Assembly: GCA_021798915.1 (NCBI GenBank)
Contig: JAJZBM010000011.1
Span: forward strand, 1 to 64,000
Length of the DNA: 64,000 nucleotides
From: Pseudomonadota bacterium
GTDB taxonomy: Bacteria; Pseudomonadota; Alphaproteobacteria; Acetobacterales; Acetobacteraceae
Direction: 5' to 3'
Positions 41,650 through 51,242 of the stretch are shown here, piece by piece. The first letter of the stretch is position 1, and each line of letters opens with the position of its first letter. The notes under the pieces were generated by a model. It ran no database searches and was not told the origin of the DNA. It was given only the letters and a program-made list of their open reading frames with translations. Made by a program: the position numbers and the translations under genes.

Positions 41650-42476
41650 GCGCGCTCCGTTTCCAGCTCCGCGAAGCCCCGCCGCAGCGGCTCGATTGTT
41701 CGCCCCTGACGCCGGACCGGCTGCGTGGCCTGAGCCTCGCCGAGATCGCGCGCCTCCCCTTGCAGACGACACGCGCCGCGATCACCGTCGGCGATCTCTT
41801 CACCATCGCAGCGGGGGATGCCGGCACCATCGTCATCGTCGGCGGCTCGGCCCTGATGGACGAGGTCGGCGCCGGGATGACGGAAGGAAGCATCACCGTC
41901 GAGGGCGAGGTCGGCATTCGCGCCGGGCGCGGCATGCGTGGCGGGCGCCTTCACATCAGCGGCAAGGCCGGCCCCTATGCCGCTTCCGGCCTGCTCGGCG
42001 GCGAGATCGAGATCAGCGGCGATGCCGGGGATTTTCTCGGCGGCCCCGGCCCGGGAAACCCCGCCGGCATGGCGGGCGGGGTGGTGGTGGTGCGGGGCGC
42101 GGCCGGGGCGCGGGCCGGAGATCGGCTGCGCCGTGGTGTGATCGTGATCGAAGGCGATAGCGGCGATCACCCGGGAAGCCGCATGCTCGCCGGCACGCTG
42201 GTCATTTGCGGGCGCGCCGGCGCTGCGCCCGGCTATCTGATGCGCCGTGGCACGATGTTCACGCAATACGCCGCCCCGCTCGCCACTTTTTCGGCGACCG
42301 GCAGCGTCGATCACGTGTTCCGTGCCCTCCTCGCCCGCACCCTCCTGCCCCCGAGCGCCAAAATCCCGAGCGCCAAGGCCGCAGCACTGATCGGCGGCGC
42401 CGCTCTCGCCCGGTTCAGCGGCGATCTCGCCGGGCTCGGCAAAGGCGAATTGCTGATTGCCGACCCGGCTTCGTAA
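41646..42476 (+). CDS. fhcC: Formyltransferase/hydrolase complex subunit C
   Basis: The 276-residue protein matches FhcC/FwdC with its beta-helix built of glycine-rich turns (GSITVEGEVGIRAGRGMRGGRLHISGKAGPYAA, then GGEIEISGDAGDFLGG and further rungs). It is the structural member that binds FhcA and FhcD. The same fold occurs at the C-terminus of glutamate synthase, but the gene position and N-terminal LREAPPQRLDCSPLTPDRL fit FhcC. GTG 41646 overlaps the fhcD stop, completing the coupled set. Confidence 0.93.
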   Translation: MSALRFQLREAPPQRLDCSPLTPDRLRGLSLAEIARLPLQTTRAAITVGDLFTIAAGDAGTIVIVGGSALMDEVGAGMTEGSITVEGEVGIRAGRGMRGGRLHISGKAGPYAASGLLGGEIEISGDAGDFLGGPGPGNPAGMAGGVVVVRGAAGARAGDRLRRGVIVIEGDSGDHPGSRMLAGTLVICGRAGAAPGYLMRRGTMFTQYAAPLATFSATGSVDHVFRALLARTLLPPSAKIPSAKAAALIGGAALARFSGDLAGLGKGELLIADPAS

Positions 42477-43398
42477 CGCCTGGCCGGCGCTGCTCGGCCT
42501 TTTGGCCAGCGCCTGCGCCGCGCCCGAGCACTGTGTCATCGCGCCCGTGACCGAGGTCACGGCGGCGATCAGCCGCGATTTCGCGCTGGTGCCGGCGCGG
42601 CTCAATGGCCAAAACGTGCGCTTGATGCTCGATACCGGCGCCGGGATCACGATGGTGAGCCATGCCCTCGCCGATCGTCTCGCCCTGATGCCGGAGGATC
42701 GCTTGTTTCCGAATGCGATCGAGGGCATCGGCGGGGTGACGCTTTCGCGCCGCATGGTCGTCGATAATTTTCAGGTGGGCGGCATCGATCTCGGCAAGCA
42801 AAGCGTCATGGTCACCGCGCCGGGGCTGTTTCACGGCTTCGACCCGCCGCCGGATGGCATCATCGGCGGTGATTTTCTGTCCCATTTCGATGCCGATATC
42901 GATCTGCCGCGCCGGCGGATCGGCTTCTATCGCGCCGCGGCCTGCCGGACTCCGTTTGCCCCGCCCTGGCCGGGCGCGACGATCTACCGCTTGCCGGCGC
43001 GCATCACCGGCGGCGGGCAGTTTCTCGTCACAGTGACGGTGGATGGCGTCCGCCTGGTCGCGTTGCTCGATTCGGGGGCGGAGGCGACGGCGATCAACCG
43101 CCGCGCCATGGCGAAACTCGGCCTCACGCCGGCGCGGCTCGCGGGAGATCCGAAGCGCGAGGAGATCGGCATCGACATGGGCCGGCGCGCTGCCTCCCTT
43201 CACCACTTCGCAACCTTCAAGGTCGGCGCCGAAACCTATCGCGACCCCACGATCTGGGTCAGCGACATGCCGCTACTTGCCGCCGATATGCTACTCGGCG
43301 CCGATTTTTTCCAAAGCCACCGCGTCTGGCTGTCATTCGCGCAGCAAACGGTCTTCGTCGCGGTCGCGGAGGGCGGCGGCGGCCAGCCCCCGCGCTGA
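42457..43398 (+). CDS. Retropepsin-like aspartic protease, two-domain, possible lipoprotein
   Basis: The 313-residue protein has a short hydrophobic N-terminus ending in ASAC (C20), a weak lipobox. It carries two aspartic-protease motifs: LMLDTGAGITMV (D59-T-G) and ALLDSGAEATAI (D205-S-G). Each is followed by a domain ending in an IIGGDFL or LLGADFF strand. This is a tandem retropepsin-like fold in one chain, which could form an intramolecular active site like pepsins. The TTG start at 42457 overlaps fhcC by 20 bases; no good alternative in frame gives a signal sequence. It is co-directional with the fhc genes and ends one base before hpnH on the other strand. The substrate is unknown. Confidence 0.75.
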   Translation: MPTRLRNAWPALLGLLASACAAPEHCVIAPVTEVTAAISRDFALVPARLNGQNVRLMLDTGAGITMVSHALADRLALMPEDRLFPNAIEGIGGVTLSRRMVVDNFQVGGIDLGKQSVMVTAPGLFHGFDPPPDGIIGGDFLSHFDADIDLPRRRIGFYRAAACRTPFAPPWPGATIYRLPARITGGGQFLVTVTVDGVRLVALLDSGAEATAINRRAMAKLGLTPARLAGDPKREEIGIDMGRRAASLHHFATFKVGAETYRDPTIWVSDMPLLAADMLLGADFFQSHRVWLSFAQQTVFVAVAEGGGGQPPR

Positions 43399-43399
43399 T

Positions 43400-44539
43400 T
43401 CACTCCGCCGCGTCGAGCAGGCTGGTCTTGCCGTCATGGATCGCGGCCATCGCCTTCTCGACATGGCCGCTGAACACATATTGTGCCGGCCGCTGACGGT
43501 CGAGCGGGATTTCCGGCGCCATCTTCCCCTCGGTGCGCGGCCCGCGGAGCGCAATCGCCGCGACCTTCAGGGGATGGCGCACGGCGTCCATCACCGCCGT
43601 CGCCTCGTAACCGGAATGGACCATGCAATCGGCGCATTTTTCATATTTACCGGTGCCGTAGCCGTCCCAATCGGTGGTTTCCATCAGCTCCTTGAAGCTT
43701 TTGGCATAGCCTTCGCCGAGCAGATAACAGGGGCGCTGCCAGCCGAAGACGTTGCGGGTCGGCTTGCCCCAGGGGGTGCAGTGATAGGTCTGATTGCCGG
43801 CCAGAAAATCAAGAAACAGCGAGGATTGGTTGAACTTCCACTTTTTACCCTTGCCGCGCGCGAAAATACCCCGGAACAACTCCTTCGCCTTCTGGCGATT
43901 GAGGAAATGTTGCTGATCCGGGGCCCGTTCATAGGCATAACCCGGAGAAATCATCACGCCGTCGATGCCGATCGCCATCACATCGTCGAGAAATCCGGCG
44001 ACGCGGGCGGGATCGGCGCCGTCGAACAGCGTCGTATTGATGCACACTCGGAAGCCCCGTTCCTTCGCCGCCCGGAGCGCCGCGACGGCACGCTCGAAAA
44101 CGCCCGCCTGGCTAACCGCGTGATCATGCATCTCGCGGTCGCCGTCGAGATGCACATCCCAGGCGAAATTGCGGTGCGGTTTGAAGAGATCGAGCTTTTT
44201 TTCAAGAAGCAGGGCGTTGGTGCAGAGATAGACGAATTTGCCGCGCGCCAGCATGCCCGCGACGATCTCCGGCATTTCCTTGTGCAGCAGGGGCTCGCCG
44301 CCGGCGATCGCCACCACCGGTGCGCCGCATTCATCGACCGCGTCCAGACATTCGGCAACCGAAAGCCGCTGATTGAGGATCGGCGCCGGGTAATCGATCT
44401 TGCCGCAGCCGGCGCAGGCGAGATTACAGCGAAACAGTGGCTCCAGCATCAACACCAGCGGATAGCGCTTGCGCCCGGCGAGGTGCTGCTTGACGACATA
44501 GGCGCCGACGCGGAGCATTTGGTTCAAGGGAACGGGCAT
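43400..44539 (-). CDS. hpnH: Adenosyl-hopene transferase HpnH (radical SAM)
   Basis: The 379-residue radical SAM enzyme joins 5'-deoxyadenosyl to diploptene in the first step of hopanoid side-chain extension. The [4Fe-4S] motif CNLACAGC is at residues 38-45. The segment AIAGGEPLLHKEMPEIV follows, and the C-terminal region with CADCMVHSGYEATAV near 312-326 is characteristic of HpnH. It lies 15 bases after ispH, and shares the leftward transcript. The rest of the pathway (hpnM, hpnI, hpnJ) is on the other strand further right. Confidence 0.95.
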   Translation of the reverse strand: MPVPLNQMLRVGAYVVKQHLAGRKRYPLVLMLEPLFRCNLACAGCGKIDYPAPILNQRLSVAECLDAVDECGAPVVAIAGGEPLLHKEMPEIVAGMLARGKFVYLCTNALLLEKKLDLFKPHRNFAWDVHLDGDREMHDHAVSQAGVFERAVAALRAAKERGFRVCINTTLFDGADPARVAGFLDDVMAIGIDGVMISPGYAYERAPDQQHFLNRQKAKELFRGIFARGKGKKWKFNQSSLFLDFLAGNQTYHCTPWGKPTRNVFGWQRPCYLLGEGYAKSFKELMETTDWDGYGTGKYEKCADCMVHSGYEATAVMDAVRHPLKVAAIALRGPRTEGKMAPEIPLDRQRPAQYVFSGHVEKAMAAIHDGKTSLLDAAE

Positions 44540-44554
44540 TCTTCTCTCGGCCTT

Positions 44555-45514
44555 TCAGACGGAGGCGGCTTCGGCGGGCTCGCTGTCGGCGAGTTCGGGC
44601 GGAAAGCGGAAGCGGACATTTTCCGCAACCCCTTCGAGGGTCGTCACTTCGATGGCGGCGAAACGGCGCAGCCCCGCGATCACTTCCTGGACCAGGGTTT
44701 CCGGGGCCGAGGCGCCAGCGGTGACCCCGACCGAGGCGATGCCCGCGAACCATTCGGCGCGGAGGGCGGTCGCGTCGTCGATCAGGTAGCTCGGCTTGCC
44801 AAGCTCGGCGCCGATTTCGCGCAAGCGGTTGGAGTTGGAGCTGTTCTGGCTGCCGACGACGAGGATCACGTCGACCGCCTTGGCGAGCTCATGGACCGCG
44901 GTCTGGCGATTCTGCGTCGCATAACAGATATCGCGCACATCGGGGCCGCGAATCGCCGGGAATCGCTCGGTCAGTGCGGCGATGATCTGGCGCGTGTCGT
45001 CCACCGAGAGGGTGGTCTGGGTGATATAGGCGAGTTTCTCGGGGTCGGCGACCGCAAGGGCTGCGACATCGGCGACGGTCTGCACGAGATGGACTTTTCC
45101 GGGAATCTGGCCGATCGTCCCCTCGACCTCGGCATGGCCGGCATGCCCGACGAGCACGACCTCGCTTCCGGTCGCGGCGTAACGGCGGCCCTCATTATGG
45201 ACCTTGGCAACCAGCGGGCAGGTCGCGTCGATCACCGCGAGGCCGCGGCGCGAAGCGGTCTCCTCGACCACGCGGGCGACGCCATGGGCGCTGAAGATGG
45301 TGGTGGCGCCGGTCGGGATCTCGTCCAACTCGTCGACGAAAATGGCGCCGCGGGTGCGCAGATCCTCGACCACATGACGGTTATGGACGATTTCGTGGCG
45401 GACATAGATCGGCGGGCCGTATTTCGCGAGAGCCCGCTCGACGATCTCGATGGCCCGCTCGACACCGGCGCAGAAGCCGCGCGGTTGAGCCAGGACGACA
45501 CGCAACATCCGCAA
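44555..45514 (-). CDS. ispH: 4-hydroxy-3-methylbut-2-enyl diphosphate reductase
   Basis: The 319-residue IspH/LytB makes IPP and DMAPP from HMBPP in the last MEP-pathway step. The three cluster cysteines are in GFCAGVERA near residue 15, [11 protein letters not shown] near 106 and [11 protein letters not shown] near 197. [20 protein letters not shown] and [11 protein letters not shown] are the conserved substrate motifs. It is the first gene of a leftward pair with hpnH, with a candidate promoter 100 bases upstream. Dxs, the first MEP enzyme, is divergent from it. Confidence 0.96.
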   Translation of the reverse strand: MRMLRVVLAQPRGFCAGVERAIEIVERALAKYGPPIYVRHEIVHNRHVVEDLRTRGAIFVDELDEIPTGATTIFSAHGVARVVEETASRRGLAVIDATCPLVAKVHNEGRRYAATGSEVVLVGHAGHAEVEGTIGQIPGKVHLVQTVADVAALAVADPEKLAYITQTTLSVDDTRQIIAALTERFPAIRGPDVRDICYATQNRQTAVHELAKAVDVILVVGSQNSSNSNRLREIGAELGKPSYLIDDATALRAEWFAGIASVGVTAGASAPETLVQEVIAGLRRFAAIEVTTLEGVAENVRFRFPPELADSEPAEAASV

Positions 45515-45935
45515 CTCCTGTCAAATCTGCGAACCCGCTATCCGAACCCGCGGACTTTCGTGGGGCGTCGCCACTCCAGCCCGCCCCGGCATGCCGCGCG
45601 AATTCCACGATAGCGTTCGGTATATGGCATCAAGGCGCCGCTCGGCAATGCCTATCACGATCGGCAAGGGCGCCGACCGGGTATTCACCCCGCAGTTTCA
45701 TGCCCGGGCTTGACTTGCGGCGCGCAAAGGAAAATCTCTAACGCTGAGAGATGCTGAAAACGCCCCGCCTATGCTCTCCCGCGCGCCGGTCGAGACCCGG
45801 CTGCCGGTGAGGGTGCCCGCGAGGGTGATGGATCAAGCCTATCCCTGGACGATGGCGGCGGCCGTGGCGGCCGCACCGGTTCAGCATGGCGCCGCCGGCC
45901 GGGCGACGCCATGAAAGACGACAAAGAGGTGATCG
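45515..45935. other. 421-base divergent promoter region between ispH and dxs
   Basis: No convincing gene is seen. The region must hold the promoters for ispH (leftward) and dxs (rightward). A candidate rightward -35 TTGACT is at 45710-45715, but no good -10 follows at normal spacing. One 47-codon open frame at 45771-45914 has no ribosome site and was rejected. A CTGAGAG string at 45743 alone does not make a TPP riboswitch. Confidence 0.5.
45619..45648 (-). promoter_or_regulatory. Candidate sigma-70 promoter of ispH-hpnH
   Basis: On the minus strand TTGCCG (45648-45643) and TATACC (45624-45619) are 18 bases apart, about 105 bases before the ispH start. The -10 keeps TATA; the -35 keeps TTG. 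Confidence 0.4.
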
Positions 45936-47858
45936 ATGGCTAGGCCCCGGACGCCGACACTGGATCGCGTGGATGAGCCGCGCGATCTTCGCAATTTTTC
46001 CATCGATCAACTGCGTGACCTCGCCGGCGAGCTTCGCGCCGAGCTGGTGGACGCGGTTTCGGTCACCGGCGGCCATCTCGGCGCCTCGCTCGGCGTCGTT
46101 GAGCTGACGGTCGCCCTGCACGCGGTGTTCGAGACGCCGCATGACCGGCTGATCTGGGATGTCGGCCATCAAGCCTATCCGCACAAGATTTTAACCGGGC
46201 GGCGCGGGCGCATCCGCACGCTCCGCCAGGGTGGCGGCCTTTCCGGCTTCACCCGCCGCACCGAGAGCGTCTATGACCCGTTCGGCGCCGCCCATTCCTC
46301 GACCTCGATTTCGGCCGGGCTCGGAATGGCCGTGGCACGCGACCTCAAGGGCGAGGCCCGCCACGTCGTCGCTGTCATCGGTGATGGCGCGATGAGCGCC
46401 GGCATGGCGTATGAGGCGATGAACAATGCCGGGGCGCTGCGCTCGCGCCTCATCGTCGTGCTCAACGACAACGACATGTCGATCGCGCCGCCGGTCGGCG
46501 CCATGAGCGCCTATCTCTCGCGCCTGATCTCCTCGCGCCGATTTCTCAGCTTGCGCGAACTCGCGGCGCGCATGGCGCGGCATTTCCCGCGTGGCATCGA
46601 GCGCACCGCGCGCCGTGCCGAGGAATTCGCCCGTGGCATCCTGACTGGCGGCACCTTGTTCGAGGAGATGGGATTTTATTACGTCGGCCCGGTGGACGGG
46701 CATAATCTCGACCATCTGCTGCCGGTTCTGCGCAATATCCGCGACGCAGAGGAAAGCGGTCCGATTTTGCTTCACGTGGTGACACAAAAGGGCAAAGGCT
46801 ATGCCCCGGCCGAAGCGGCGCCGGACAAATACCATGGCGTTGCCAAATTCAACGTCGTCACCGGCGAGCAGGCCAAGGCGCCGCCTGGCCCGCCCTCCTA
46901 CACGAGGGTCTTCGCCGACGCCTTGGTCAAGGAGGCGGAGAAAAATCCACGCATCTGCGCGATCACCGCAGCGATGCCCTCCGGCACCGGGCTCGACCGC
47001 TTTGCCGCGCGCTTTCCCGAGCGCTGCTTCGATGTCGGCATCGCCGAGCAGCACGCCGTGACCTTCGCCGCCGGCCTCGCCGCCGAGGGCATGGCGCCGT
47101 TCTGCGCCATCTATTCGACCTTCCTGCAGCGCGCCTATGATCAGGTGGTGCATGACGTCGCCATCCAGTCGCTGCCGGTGCGTTTCGCCATCGACCGCGC
47201 CGGCCTGGTCGGGGCCGACGGTGCGACCCATGCCGGGAGTTTCGACCTCACCTATCTCGGCTGTCTGCCGGGCATGGTGCTGATGGCGCCGGCCGACGAA
47301 GCGGAGCTGGTTCACATGGTGGCGACCGCGGCCGCGATCGGCGACCGCCCTTCGGCTTTCCGCTATCCGCGTGGTGAAGGCTTCGGTGTCGCGCTGCCGG
47401 AGGCGGGGGTTCCGCTTGCGCTCGGGCGCGGGCGGGTGCTGCGCGAGGGCACCAAGGTCGCCCTGCTGTCGCTCGGCACGCGGCTCCCCGAGGCGCTGGC
47501 GGCGGCCGAGGAACTGGCCGCGCGCGGGCTTTCGGCGACCGTCGCCGATGCCCGCTTCGCCAAGCCGATCGATGCCGAGATGATCGAGCGCCTGGCACGT
47601 GAGCACGAGGTGATGGTGGTGATCGAGGAGGGCGCGATCGGCGGCTTCGCATCACAGGTGATGCAGCATCTGGCGCGCAAGGGGCTGCTCGATGGCGGCC
47701 TCAAATTCCGCCCCCTCACGCTGCCCGATATTTTCATTGACCATGACAGCCCGCGCACCCAAATCGAGGCGGCCGGCCTCGATGCCGCCCATATCGTCCA
47801 GACCGTGCTCGGGGCGTTGGGGGTCGTGCGCCCGAAGATCGTTCCCGTTCGTTCGTGA
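45936..47858 (+). CDS. dxs: 1-deoxy-D-xylulose-5-phosphate synthase
   Basis: The 640-residue TPP enzyme condenses pyruvate and glyceraldehyde 3-phosphate in the first MEP step. The TPP motif [18 protein letters not shown] is near residues 151-168. [18 protein letters not shown] at about 46-63, [16 protein letters not shown] and the C-terminal transketolase domain with [13 protein letters not shown] near 373 are all present. GAGGTGAT just upstream is an excellent ribosome site for the ATG at 45936. It feeds isoprenoid precursor to the hopanoid genes that follow (hpnM 10 bases after). Confidence 0.97.
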   Translation: MARPRTPTLDRVDEPRDLRNFSIDQLRDLAGELRAELVDAVSVTGGHLGASLGVVELTVALHAVFETPHDRLIWDVGHQAYPHKILTGRRGRIRTLRQGGGLSGFTRRTESVYDPFGAAHSSTSISAGLGMAVARDLKGEARHVVAVIGDGAMSAGMAYEAMNNAGALRSRLIVVLNDNDMSIAPPVGAMSAYLSRLISSRRFLSLRELAARMARHFPRGIERTARRAEEFARGILTGGTLFEEMGFYYVGPVDGHNLDHLLPVLRNIRDAEESGPILLHVVTQKGKGYAPAEAAPDKYHGVAKFNVVTGEQAKAPPGPPSYTRVFADALVKEAEKNPRICAITAAMPSGTGLDRFAARFPERCFDVGIAEQHAVTFAAGLAAEGMAPFCAIYSTFLQRAYDQVVHDVAIQSLPVRFAIDRAGLVGADGATHAGSFDLTYLGCLPGMVLMAPADEAELVHMVATAAAIGDRPSAFRYPRGEGFGVALPEAGVPLALGRGRVLREGTKVALLSLGTRLPEALAAAEELAARGLSATVADARFAKPIDAEMIERLAREHEVMVVIEEGAIGGFASQVMQHLARKGLLDGGLKFRPLTLPDIFIDHDSPRTQIEAAGLDAAHIVQTVLGALGVVRPKIVPVRS

Positions 47859-47868
47859 GATAATCCTG

Positions 47869-48510
47869 ATGCCGAATTCTTTTCCTCGCCGGGCGCTGTT
47901 CCGGGCTTCGCTGGCTGGCCTCGCCGTCGCCTTGCTCCGCGCCGCGGTGTCCCCCGCCGCAGCGGCATCCGAGGCCGCAGCCCCGATCGCAGCACTCAAT
48001 GGTGCCCTCACCGATATCATGAAATCCGGCAAGGCAACGCCGTTCCCGGCGCGCTATCAGACCCTCGCCCCGGTGGTCGCACAGAGTTTCGATCTTGCGT
48101 CCATTCTTCGCCTCGTCGTCGGGCCGCATTGGACGGATATGCCGCCCGAGATGCAGAACGCGCTTCTCGCCGAGTTCCGCCGCTTCACGGTCGCGAGCTA
48201 CGTCGCCAATTTCGATGACGATAACGGCGAGCGGCTCGAAATCCTGCCGACGACCCATACGGTCGGCGGTGATACGGTGATCGAAACGCGGATCGTTTTC
48301 CCGAAGGCCGATCCGGTACGGATCGATTACGTGATGCGCCAGAAAGATGGCCAGTGGCAGGTGGTGGACGTGCTGCTCGATGGAACGATCAGCCGGGTCG
48401 CGGTGCAGCGCTCCGATTTCCGCCACATCCTGGAAACCGGCGGGCCACCGGCGCTGATCGCCACCCTTCGCAAAAAAATCTCCGCTCTGTCCGGCGGCAC
48501 GTTAACCTAG
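47869..48510 (+). CDS. hpnM: Hopanoid-associated MlaC-like protein HpnM
   Basis: The 213-residue protein has an N-terminal signal with RRALFRASLAGLAVALLRAAVSPAAAAS. The mature part belongs to the MlaC/Ttg2D family: FDLASILRLVVGPHW, FRRFTVASYVANFDD and the conserved VDYVMRQKDGQWQVVDVLLDGTISRVAVQRSDF. In hopanoid clusters this family is called HpnM and is thought to move hopanoids between membranes through the periplasm. It is 10 bases after dxs and 5 bases before hpnI, so likely co-transcribed. Confidence 0.88.
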   Translation: MPNSFPRRALFRASLAGLAVALLRAAVSPAAAASEAAAPIAALNGALTDIMKSGKATPFPARYQTLAPVVAQSFDLASILRLVVGPHWTDMPPEMQNALLAEFRRFTVASYVANFDDDNGERLEILPTTHTVGGDTVIETRIVFPKADPVRIDYVMRQKDGQWQVVDVLLDGTISRVAVQRSDFRHILETGGPPALIATLRKKISALSGGTLT

Positions 48511-48515
48511 GCGGA

Positions 48516-49745
48516 ATGCCGTTCATGGACATACCCCTGGCCGATACGCCACCCCTGATCGCGCTGCCGCTCATCCTGCATTTGCCGCTCGGCTTCGCGT
48601 CCGGGGTCGCGCTCGCGGGGGCGGTGTTCGCGGCGCTCGGCCTGCTGCAAGGCCTGTTCGGCCTCGCTTTTCTCGCGCGCTTCCTGCGCCGGGCGCGACA
48701 CGAGCGCGAGCGGGCGCACACCCCGGCCGGCCCGGCGATCAGCGTCCTCAAACCGCTGCATGGCGATGAGCCGCTTCTCGAAGAGGCCCTGACGTCGTTT
48801 TTTACCCAAGACTATCCAGCGTTTCAGATCGTTTTTGGTGTGCAAGACGCGAACGACCCGGCGATCGCCGTGGTCGAGCGCCTCCGCGCACGGTTCCCGG
48901 CCTGCGACGCGAGCCTGGTGATCGACGCGACGCAGCATGGGATGAACCGAAAAGTCAGCAATCTCATCAATATGATGGCGCGTGCGCGGCACGAGGTGCT
49001 GGTGGTTGCCGATTCCGATATCCACGCCGCCCGCGATTATCTCCGCAGCGTTCAGGCGACGCTCGCGCTGCCTGGGACGGGAATGGTGACGACGCTCTAT
49101 ACCGGCCTTCCCGCCGATCGCTCGCTCGCCGCCCGCCTCGGTGCGAGCCAGATCAACCACACCTTCATTCCCGGCGTTCTGATCGGGCGCGCGCTTGGCC
49201 GCGAGGATGGGCTCGGCGCGACGATGGCGCTGACCCGCGCGACGCTCGCACGCCTCGGCGGCTTCGCCGCGCTTGCCGATCACATCGCCGATGACGCCGT
49301 GCTCGCCGCCAAGGTGCGCGATCTCGGGCTTACGGTGCGGCTCGCGCCGACCATCCCGGCGACCACTGTCGCCGAGCATGGGTTGCGCGATCTCTGCCGG
49401 CGGGAATTGCGCTGGGCGCGGGTCAACCGTTCGCTCGCCCCGCTGAGCTATGCCGCCTCGGTGGTGCAGTATCCGCTCGCCTTCGCTCTCGTCACCCTGG
49501 CCCTGGCTCCGGGCGCGGCTTGGGCGTGGGGATGGCTCGCATTCTGTTGGCTGTTGCGCGCCGCCACCGCACGCGGCATTGATCGCGCATTGGCGCTCGT
49601 GCCGCGCGCGCCAATGGTCTTGCTTGCGCTTCGTGATCTGCTTTCGGTGGTCGCCGTGGTGATGAGTTTCGCCGGCGACAAGGTTTATTGGCGGGGTGAG
49701 GTGGTGGTGGTCGAACCGCCGCCGTCGCTTTCGCCCAAAATGTGA
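48516..49745 (+). CDS. hpnI: Hopanoid glycosyltransferase HpnI
   Basis: The 409-residue GT2-family enzyme has N-terminal membrane segments (about 15-60). The catalytic domain contains ISVLKPLHGDEPLLEEALTSFFTQDYP near 67-93, the nucleotide-sugar motif VLVVADSDIHAARDYL near 160-175 and ELRWARVNRSLAP near 300, a QxxRW-like region. C-terminal helices follow at 315-385. In hopanoid pathways HpnI adds N-acetylglucosamine to bacteriohopanetetrol. A ceramide glucosyltransferase is structurally similar, but hpnM and hpnJ neighbours decide for HpnI. Confidence 0.92.
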   Translation: MPFMDIPLADTPPLIALPLILHLPLGFASGVALAGAVFAALGLLQGLFGLAFLARFLRRARHERERAHTPAGPAISVLKPLHGDEPLLEEALTSFFTQDYPAFQIVFGVQDANDPAIAVVERLRARFPACDASLVIDATQHGMNRKVSNLINMMARARHEVLVVADSDIHAARDYLRSVQATLALPGTGMVTTLYTGLPADRSLAARLGASQINHTFIPGVLIGRALGREDGLGATMALTRATLARLGGFAALADHIADDAVLAAKVRDLGLTVRLAPTIPATTVAEHGLRDLCRRELRWARVNRSLAPLSYAASVVQYPLAFALVTLALAPGAAWAWGWLAFCWLLRAATARGIDRALALVPRAPMVLLALRDLLSVVAVVMSFAGDKVYWRGEVVVVEPPPSLSPKM

Positions 49746-49763
49746 CGCAAGGACTTTGTGCCG

Positions 49764-51197
49764 ATGAAAAAGACCCTGTTTTTGCACCCGCCCTCCTTCG
49801 ATGGCTTCGACGGCGGCGCCGGGTCGCGCTATCAGGCGCGGCGCGAAATCCGCTCCTTCTGGTTCCCGACCTGGCTCGCCCAGCCGGCGGCGCTGGTTCC
49901 GGAAAGCCGGCTGATCGACGCGCCGCCGGCCGGGATCGGGCTCGATGCCGTGCTGCGCGTCGCCGCCGATTACGAGCAGGTGGTGATGCATACCTCGTCA
50001 CCGTCGTTTGGCTCGGATGCCAAGGTCGCCGCCGCTCTCAAAGACGCCAATCCGCGGCTTTCGATCGGTTTCGTCGGCGCCAAGGTCGCGGTGCAGCCGG
50101 AGGAGAGTCTGCGCGACGCGCCGGCGGTGGATTGGGTGGCGCGGAACGAGTTCGATTTCACCGTGAAAGAGGTTGCCGAGGGACGCGAATTCGATGCCAT
50201 CGACGGGCTGAGCTTTCGTGACGGCGCCGGCCGCATCGTCCATAACCGCGACCGCGCCATCCTCGAGGACATGGACCGTCTGCCCTTCGTCACCGAGGTC
50301 TACAAGCGCGATCTCCGGATCGAGGATTATTTCATCGGCTATCTCAAACACCCCTATATCTCGCTCTATACCGGACGCGGCTGCAAATCGCGCTGCACCT
50401 TCTGCCTTTGGCCGCAGACGGTCGGCGGCCATCGCTACCGGGTGCGGAGCACGGCCCATGTCATCGAGGAGATCCGCCTCGCCAAAGCCTATTTCCCCCA
50501 GGTGCGGGAATTTTTTTTCGACGACGACACCTTCACCGACAATCTGCCGCGCGCCGAGGCGATCGCGCGCGAATTGGGCAAACTCGGCGTCACCTGGTCG
50601 TGCAACGCCAAGGCCAATGTGCCGCGCGAGACCCTCAAAATCCTCAAGGATAACGGCCTTCGCCTGCTCCTCGTCGGCTATGAGAGCGGCAACCAGCAGA
50701 TTTTGCACAACATCAAGAAGGGTATGCGGATCGAGGTCGCCAAGCGCTTCTCGCGCGATTGCCGCGAACTCGGCATCACCATCCACGGCACCTTCATCCT
50801 CGGCCTTCCCGGGGAGACCAAGGAGACCATCGAGGAGACGGTCCGCTTCGCCCTCGAAGTCAATCCCCACACCTTGCAGGTCTCGCTGGCCGCGCCCTAT
50901 CCCGGCACCGAGCTTTACCAGCAGGCGGTGGAAAACGGGTGGCTCGATACCGCCCATGCCGAATTGGTCGACGCGCACGGCATCCAGATCGCGCCGCTCC
51001 ATTATCCGCATCTGACGCATACCGAGATGTTCGACAATGTCGAGGCGTTTTATCGCCGGTTTTATTTCCGCGCGCCGAAAATCGCCGCCATCGTCGGCGA
51101 AATGCTGACCAGCCCGCAGATGATGATGCGCCGGCTACGCGAGGGGCGGGAGTTCTTCCAGTTCCTGCGCGAGAGACGGACGCAGAAAGTGGCTTGA
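49764..51197 (+). CDS. hpnJ: Hopanoid biosynthesis radical SAM protein HpnJ
   Basis: The 477-residue B12-binding-type radical SAM enzyme carries the cluster motif CKSRCTFC at about residues 207-214, with N-terminal TLFLHPPSFDGFDGGAGSRYQARREI typical of HpnJ. In known pathways it contracts the glucosamine head group into the cyclitol ether. An ATG at 49764 gives the family start MKKTLFLH; an in-frame GTG two codons earlier is possible and has the closer AAGGA. It is followed by a strong terminator, so it closes the dxs-hpnM-hpnI-hpnJ transcript. HpnK and HpnG are not in the window. Confidence 0.93.
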   Translation: MKKTLFLHPPSFDGFDGGAGSRYQARREIRSFWFPTWLAQPAALVPESRLIDAPPAGIGLDAVLRVAADYEQVVMHTSSPSFGSDAKVAAALKDANPRLSIGFVGAKVAVQPEESLRDAPAVDWVARNEFDFTVKEVAEGREFDAIDGLSFRDGAGRIVHNRDRAILEDMDRLPFVTEVYKRDLRIEDYFIGYLKHPYISLYTGRGCKSRCTFCLWPQTVGGHRYRVRSTAHVIEEIRLAKAYFPQVREFFFDDDTFTDNLPRAEAIARELGKLGVTWSCNAKANVPRETLKILKDNGLRLLLVGYESGNQQILHNIKKGMRIEVAKRFSRDCRELGITIHGTFILGLPGETKETIEETVRFALEVNPHTLQVSLAAPYPGTELYQQAVENGWLDTAHAELVDAHGIQIAPLHYPHLTHTEMFDNVEAFYRRFYFRAPKIAAIVGEMLTSPQMMMRRLREGREFFQFLRERRTQKVA

Positions 51198-51207
51198 GAC
51201 GGGCATC

Positions 51208-51242
51208 CCGCCGCCCGGCGGCCATTGCTGGGCGGCGGTTTT
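51208..51242 (+). terminator. Intrinsic terminator of the dxs-hpn operon
   Basis: CCGCCGCCC (51208-51216) and GGGCGGCGG (51230-51238) form a perfect 9-bp GC stem with a 13-base loop, followed immediately by TTTT. It is 10 bases after the hpnJ stop. Confidence 0.85.

Noticed and set aside
45740-45760. CTGAGAG string suggesting a TPP riboswitch before dxs
   Set aside because: The second conserved part (CCTGATC region) and the helices of the THI box are missing, so this is a chance match.
45771-45914. 47-codon open frame upstream of dxs
   Set aside because: No ribosome site, no recognised family, and low-complexity alanine/valine composition. It is more likely leader sequence.
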